DNA of 6,440 nt from contig JAICLN010000250.1 of NCBI GenBank assembly GCA_025925615.1, positions 1 to 6,440 on the forward strand. The letters run 5' to 3'. How positions within the stretch are numbered: position 1 is the first letter of the stretch; every line of letters starts with the position of its first letter. Made by a program: the position numbers and the translations under genes. Under the pieces are notes generated by a model. It saw only the letters and a program-made list of their open reading frames with translations, did not search any database and was not told where the DNA came from. Positions 5,256 through 6,440 of this stretch are shown one piece after another. The DNA comes from Actinomycetospora sp. GTDB lineage: Bacteria; Actinomycetota; Actinomycetes; Mycobacteriales; Pseudonocardiaceae.

Positions 5256-6440
5256 GTGGCCGCACCCGTCGAACCCCCACCCTCCCAGGGTGACGACTGG
5301 ATCTGGTGCGACGCCGATGTGCTGGACTCGATCGCCGACCACCTGCCCGACGAGCTGCCTGACTGGCTGCTCGACGACCTCTACGACGACCCGTACGACG
5401 ACCCGGACGCCCCGCCCCTCGAAGCCTCGGGCGTGCCGGGTGTCGATGCCCCGGGCGAGCCGAGCTGGGCGGTGCCCGGAGTCGAGACCGAGAACCGCGC
5501 GGACAACGGCGACGGCGACGGGGACGACGGCGAGGGTGGGTTGTCGGTGGGGTCGGTGGTGGTGCTGGCCGAGCTCGCGGCCGCCTGGCAGGCCCAGCGG
5601 CTGGCCCAGGCCCGCTGTTACCGCGCCCTGACCGCGCTGCAGGCCAGCGACGCCCTCGGCGAGTCCGGCTACCGCTACACCAGCCGGCTGCTCGCCGAGC
5701 ACGTCCGGGTCGACACCGCCGAAGCCAACCGGCTCGCCGGGCACGCCCGCGCCCTGGCCACCTCGGTCTCCCCGACCGGGGCGGTGATCCCCGCCGAGCT
5801 GCCCGCGACCGCGGGCCTGGTCACCGACGGCATCATCGGGTCCGGGCACGTCGAGGTCATCCGCCGCACCCTGCGCCGGCTGCAGCGGGTGACCCCGCCG
5901 ATCGACACCGACACCCTGGCCACCACCGAGACCGAACTGGCCGGCCTGGCGGCCACGCTGACCCCGGCGGCGTTGACCGAGGCGGTGGTCGCGATCGTGG
6001 CGTTGCTCGACCCCGACGGCACCGCCCCCGACGACCAGCCACCCCCGGAGAACGAGCTGCACTACCTGCGCCGCCGCGACGGGTCGCTGACCGGGAAGTT
6101 CACCTACCGCGACCCCGCCGCCGCGGAAACCCTGCACACCGCCCTCGGTGCCGCCACCCCACCGGCGGATGTCCCCGAACCCGCCCCCGCCGACGGCCGC
6201 GGGCCCCGCGGCGAGCCCGCCGGCACCCACGCCGACCGCACCCTGCCCGAACGCCGCGCCCACGCCCTGCTCGACCTCGCCGCCGAAGCCCTCGCCCGCG
6301 GCCTCAACATCCCCGACAGCGGTGAGATCTCGCCCGAGGACACCTCACCCTGCGACCTGTTCGCCGAAGACGACGACGCCGTTGACCCCGCAGACACCGA
6401 CCCCGCAGACACCGACCCCGCAGACACCGACCCCGCAGAC
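5256..6440 (+). CDS. DUF222 (13E12-repeat family) protein, probable HNH nuclease (partial, runs off right edge)
   Basis: The frame gives 395 codons from GTG 5256 to the window edge without a stop. Residues about 11-95 are very acidic and of low complexity, with one Arg and no Lys. The DUF222 core follows, visible in VLAELAAAWQAQRLAQARCYRAL (103-125), the helix with TAEANRLAGHARAL (154-167), LVTDGIIGSGHVEVIRRTLRRL (188-209) and LHYLRRRDGSLTGKFTYRDP (268-287). Family members usually end with an HNH nuclease domain, which would lie beyond 6440. A linker holds an acidic DPADT repeat (from about residue 377). The family is multicopy in actinomycetes; its biological role is unclear, and in M. tuberculosis 13E12 sequences include a prophage integration target. 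GTG 5256 fits a leaderless start after the -10 at 5244-5249. In-frame alternatives are TTG 5226, GTG 5196 and ATG 5157; these would place the SOS box inside the gene, and none has a convincing ribosome binding site. Confidence 0.88.
   Translation, partial: MAAPVEPPPSQGDDWIWCDADVLDSIADHLPDELPDWLLDDLYDDPYDDPDAPPLEASGVPGVDAPGEPSWAVPGVETENRADNGDGDGDDGEGGLSVGSVVVLAELAAAWQAQRLAQARCYRALTALQASDALGESGYRYTSRLLAEHVRVDTAEANRLAGHARALATSVSPTGAVIPAELPATAGLVTDGIIGSGHVEVIRRTLRRLQRVTPPIDTDTLATTETELAGLAATLTPAALTEAVVAIVALLDPDGTAPDDQPPPENELHYLRRRDGSLTGKFTYRDPAAAETLHTALGAATPPADVPEPAPADGRGPRGEPAGTHADRTLPERRAHALLDLAAEALARGLNIPDSGEISPEDTSPCDLFAEDDDAVDPADTDPADTDPADTDPAD
6384..6440 (+). repeat. 15-bp tandem repeat encoding acidic DPADT units
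   Basis: GACCCCGCAGACACC occurs three times without change (6384-6398, 6399-6413, 6414-6428) and a fourth copy is cut by the window edge after 12 bases. The repeat is in frame in the DUF222 gene, and the identity of the copies suggests recent expansion and a length that may vary between strains. Confidence 0.9.

Noticed and set aside
3499..5280. A 593-codon minus-strand open frame
   Set aside because: It lies in a different frame over the permease and antisense to the EEP gene. The product is Arg-rich with no recognisable fold.
3939..6263. A 774-codon open frame on the minus strand extending the permease N-terminally across the DUF222 gene
   Set aside because: The upstream 390 or so residues are glycine-rich low-complexity sequence antisense to a clear DUF222 gene. 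NiCoT homology starts only near the GTG at 5081, and the SOS box and promoters lie inside the extension.

Overview
The window is very GC-rich, uses GTG starts freely, packs genes tightly, and carries a DUF222 (13E12-repeat) gene with an actinobacterial-type LexA/SOS box. Together these point to an actinomycete chromosome. The style of the DUF222 protein fits Pseudonocardiales (Pseudonocardia or Actinomycetospora-like), but that genus-level guess is inference.

Layout, left to right. 1-505 (-) is the N-terminal cupin part of an AraC-type regulator that runs off the left edge. It is divergent from 595-1365 (+), a class I SAM-dependent methyltransferase with a histidine-rich insert encoded by an 18-bp tandem repeat. 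Tail-to-tail with it, one base away, ends a three-gene minus-strand operon (2550 to 1367): a DUF1059 plus dimeric alpha/beta-barrel fusion, a single-domain cupin, and a small dimeric alpha/beta-barrel (ABM-like) protein whose start overlaps the cupin stop. A MarR-family regulator (2627-3067, +) is divergent from this operon. The 76-bp gap between them holds two inverted repeats, so MarR control of the operon is the natural hypothesis.

Next come an endonuclease/exonuclease/phosphatase-fold hydrolase (3157-3933, +) and, convergent with it, a NiCoT-family nickel/cobalt permease (3939-5081, -). Their two stop codons lie in the arms of one perfect hairpin. Upstream of the permease is a sequence resembling the nickel-responsive Nur box. 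After a 174-bp intergenic region, a DUF222 protein (5256 to the right edge, +) starts 10 bp downstream of a perfect TCGAAC-N4-GTTCGA SOS box that abuts a GATACT -10 element. The gene looks DNA-damage inducible and possibly leaderless. Its C-terminal part, where an HNH nuclease domain is expected, lies outside the window, and the visible sequence ends inside a 15-bp tandem repeat encoding an acidic DPADT tract.

No RNA gene, CRISPR array, insertion sequence or complete mobile element is visible. The region reads as ordinary small actinobacterial transcription units. The most notable points are the SOS-box/DUF222 promoter, the His-rich methyltransferase, the DUF1059 fusion operon, and the possible Nur site.
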